From assembly GCA_946803715.1 (NCBI GenBank), contig CAMPET010000012.1, positions 158,126-173,818 of the forward strand: 15,693 nt of DNA, read 5' to 3'. Source of the stretch: Beroe ovata. Its lineage: Eukaryota > Ctenophora > Nuda > Beroida > Beroidae. A program made the position numbers and the translations under genes. Below the pieces are notes generated by a model that was not told the origin of the DNA, ran no database searches, and was given only the letters and a program-made list of their open reading frames with translations. Numbering within the stretch: the first letter of the stretch is position 1; every line of letters begins with the position of its first letter. Shown here in pieces: positions 15,073 to 15,693 of the stretch.

Positions 15073-15658
15073 TTGTGACGTTTTGAGTGGCGTGCGCTGT
15101 CTTACCTAACTAGATTTTGACTCAAATCACTTAGGTACCGCGGTGATACCCATGAAACTGTGATCAACTCGGGAAACTCTAGCTCTACTCACCTACTCAC
15201 AGGCCCAGTGTTTTATGGGAGATAGCACCCTATAATATTAAACTATAGGTCACACAGAGCTGTGTTTGCGCGAAACAACGCATGATATTGGGATGAGGTT
15301 TTCCCCTATCATTGTAATGAGATGAGAATGTTGTAGCGGGGTCTCGGTCAATAGCAGATTTAAACAGAGAGACAGACAGTCAGAAATATACACACACGTA
15401 CAATGTACATACACTTAAATACACACACTGACATGCATACACACACATTATTTTGAAATCGAGATTAAGAACACTGTTTTATACGGTTCATCTCTCATTG
15501 TCGTTAAATTGACACGAACAGAAGCACGTGTAACTTTCTAAAGTTTGCGCCATCAAACGTGGGATGAAAACACCAGACAAAGCGGACTGATGATCATTTG
15601 TTTGTGAATATCTTATGAAGGAGCACCGCATAATATGATAGGATGGTGCAAGTGAGAG

Positions 15659-15660
<2 letters not shown>
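15073..15660. other. Upstream region of the tail-anchored gene, no gene seen
   Basis: This region is AT-rich and non-coding as far as can be read. On the - strand a donor-like CTAGTTAG|GTAAGA (exon end 15106) lies 40 nt before the acceptor-like AG at 15066. That would be a very short intron, so it is doubtful. A CA-rich tract occupies about 15388-15447 (acacacacgtacaatgtaca and similar). No TATA box stands out. Confidence 0.5.

Positions 15661-15693
<33 letters not shown>
15661..15693. repeat. (TG)n microsatellite at the right edge
   Basis: A TG dinucleotide run, with one interruption (tgtgcgtgtg), continues to the last base of the window. Its true length is unknown because it is cut by the window end. 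Confidence 0.95.

Overview
The window is nuclear DNA from an animal. It has GT-AG introns, a class A GPCR, and clear homologues of the metazoan genes MYBBP1A, ZGPAT, TMEM50 and SMYD4, set in AT-rich, repeat-laden intergenic DNA. The compact run of intronless genes, each with a splice-acceptor-like AG just before its start codon, recalls spliced-leader operons, especially those of tunicates such as Ciona. The taxon is inference and only moderately supported. The window begins and ends inside (TG)n, which may mark contig edges.

Layout. (1) 32-2621, + strand: the last four coding exons of a class A GPCR (third intracellular loop, TM6, TM7, C-terminal tail). Splice phases match at every junction, minisatellites lie in two introns, and an AATAAA follows at 2894. 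(2) About 3095-4965: a nest of non-coding mobile DNA. It holds an 89-bp hAT-like MITE with 20-bp perfect TIRs and an 8-bp target duplication, whose empty site survives in a second copy of the host repeat. It also holds a 106-115-bp GC-rich element inserted twice in opposite orientations with separate target duplications, a palindrome and a long direct repeat. (3) 5391-13361, + strand: five consecutive single-exon genes, MYBBP1A/Pol5-like, ZGPAT-like, TMEM50-like, a short SMYD4-like SET protein, and a small secreted Cys-rich protein. Gaps are 100-400 bp. No AATAAA or ATTAAA was found by eye in the gaps, and the first such signals follow the last gene (ATTAAA at 13412, AATAAA at 13754). (4) 14207-15057, - strand: a convergent four-exon gene rebuilt from phase-matched splice sites, coding for a 166-residue Ser-rich protein with a C-terminal membrane anchor. 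(5) 15073-15693: no gene seen, CA/TG-rich to the end.

The most interesting hypothesis is that region 3 is one polycistronic unit resolved by spliced-leader trans-splicing. The 97-nt gap before the last gene leaves little room for a promoter, a leader exon and a cis intron. The products have no obvious shared pathway (nucleolar/rRNA, nuclear RNA/transcription, membrane, methyltransferase-like, secreted), which is usual for such housekeeping operons.
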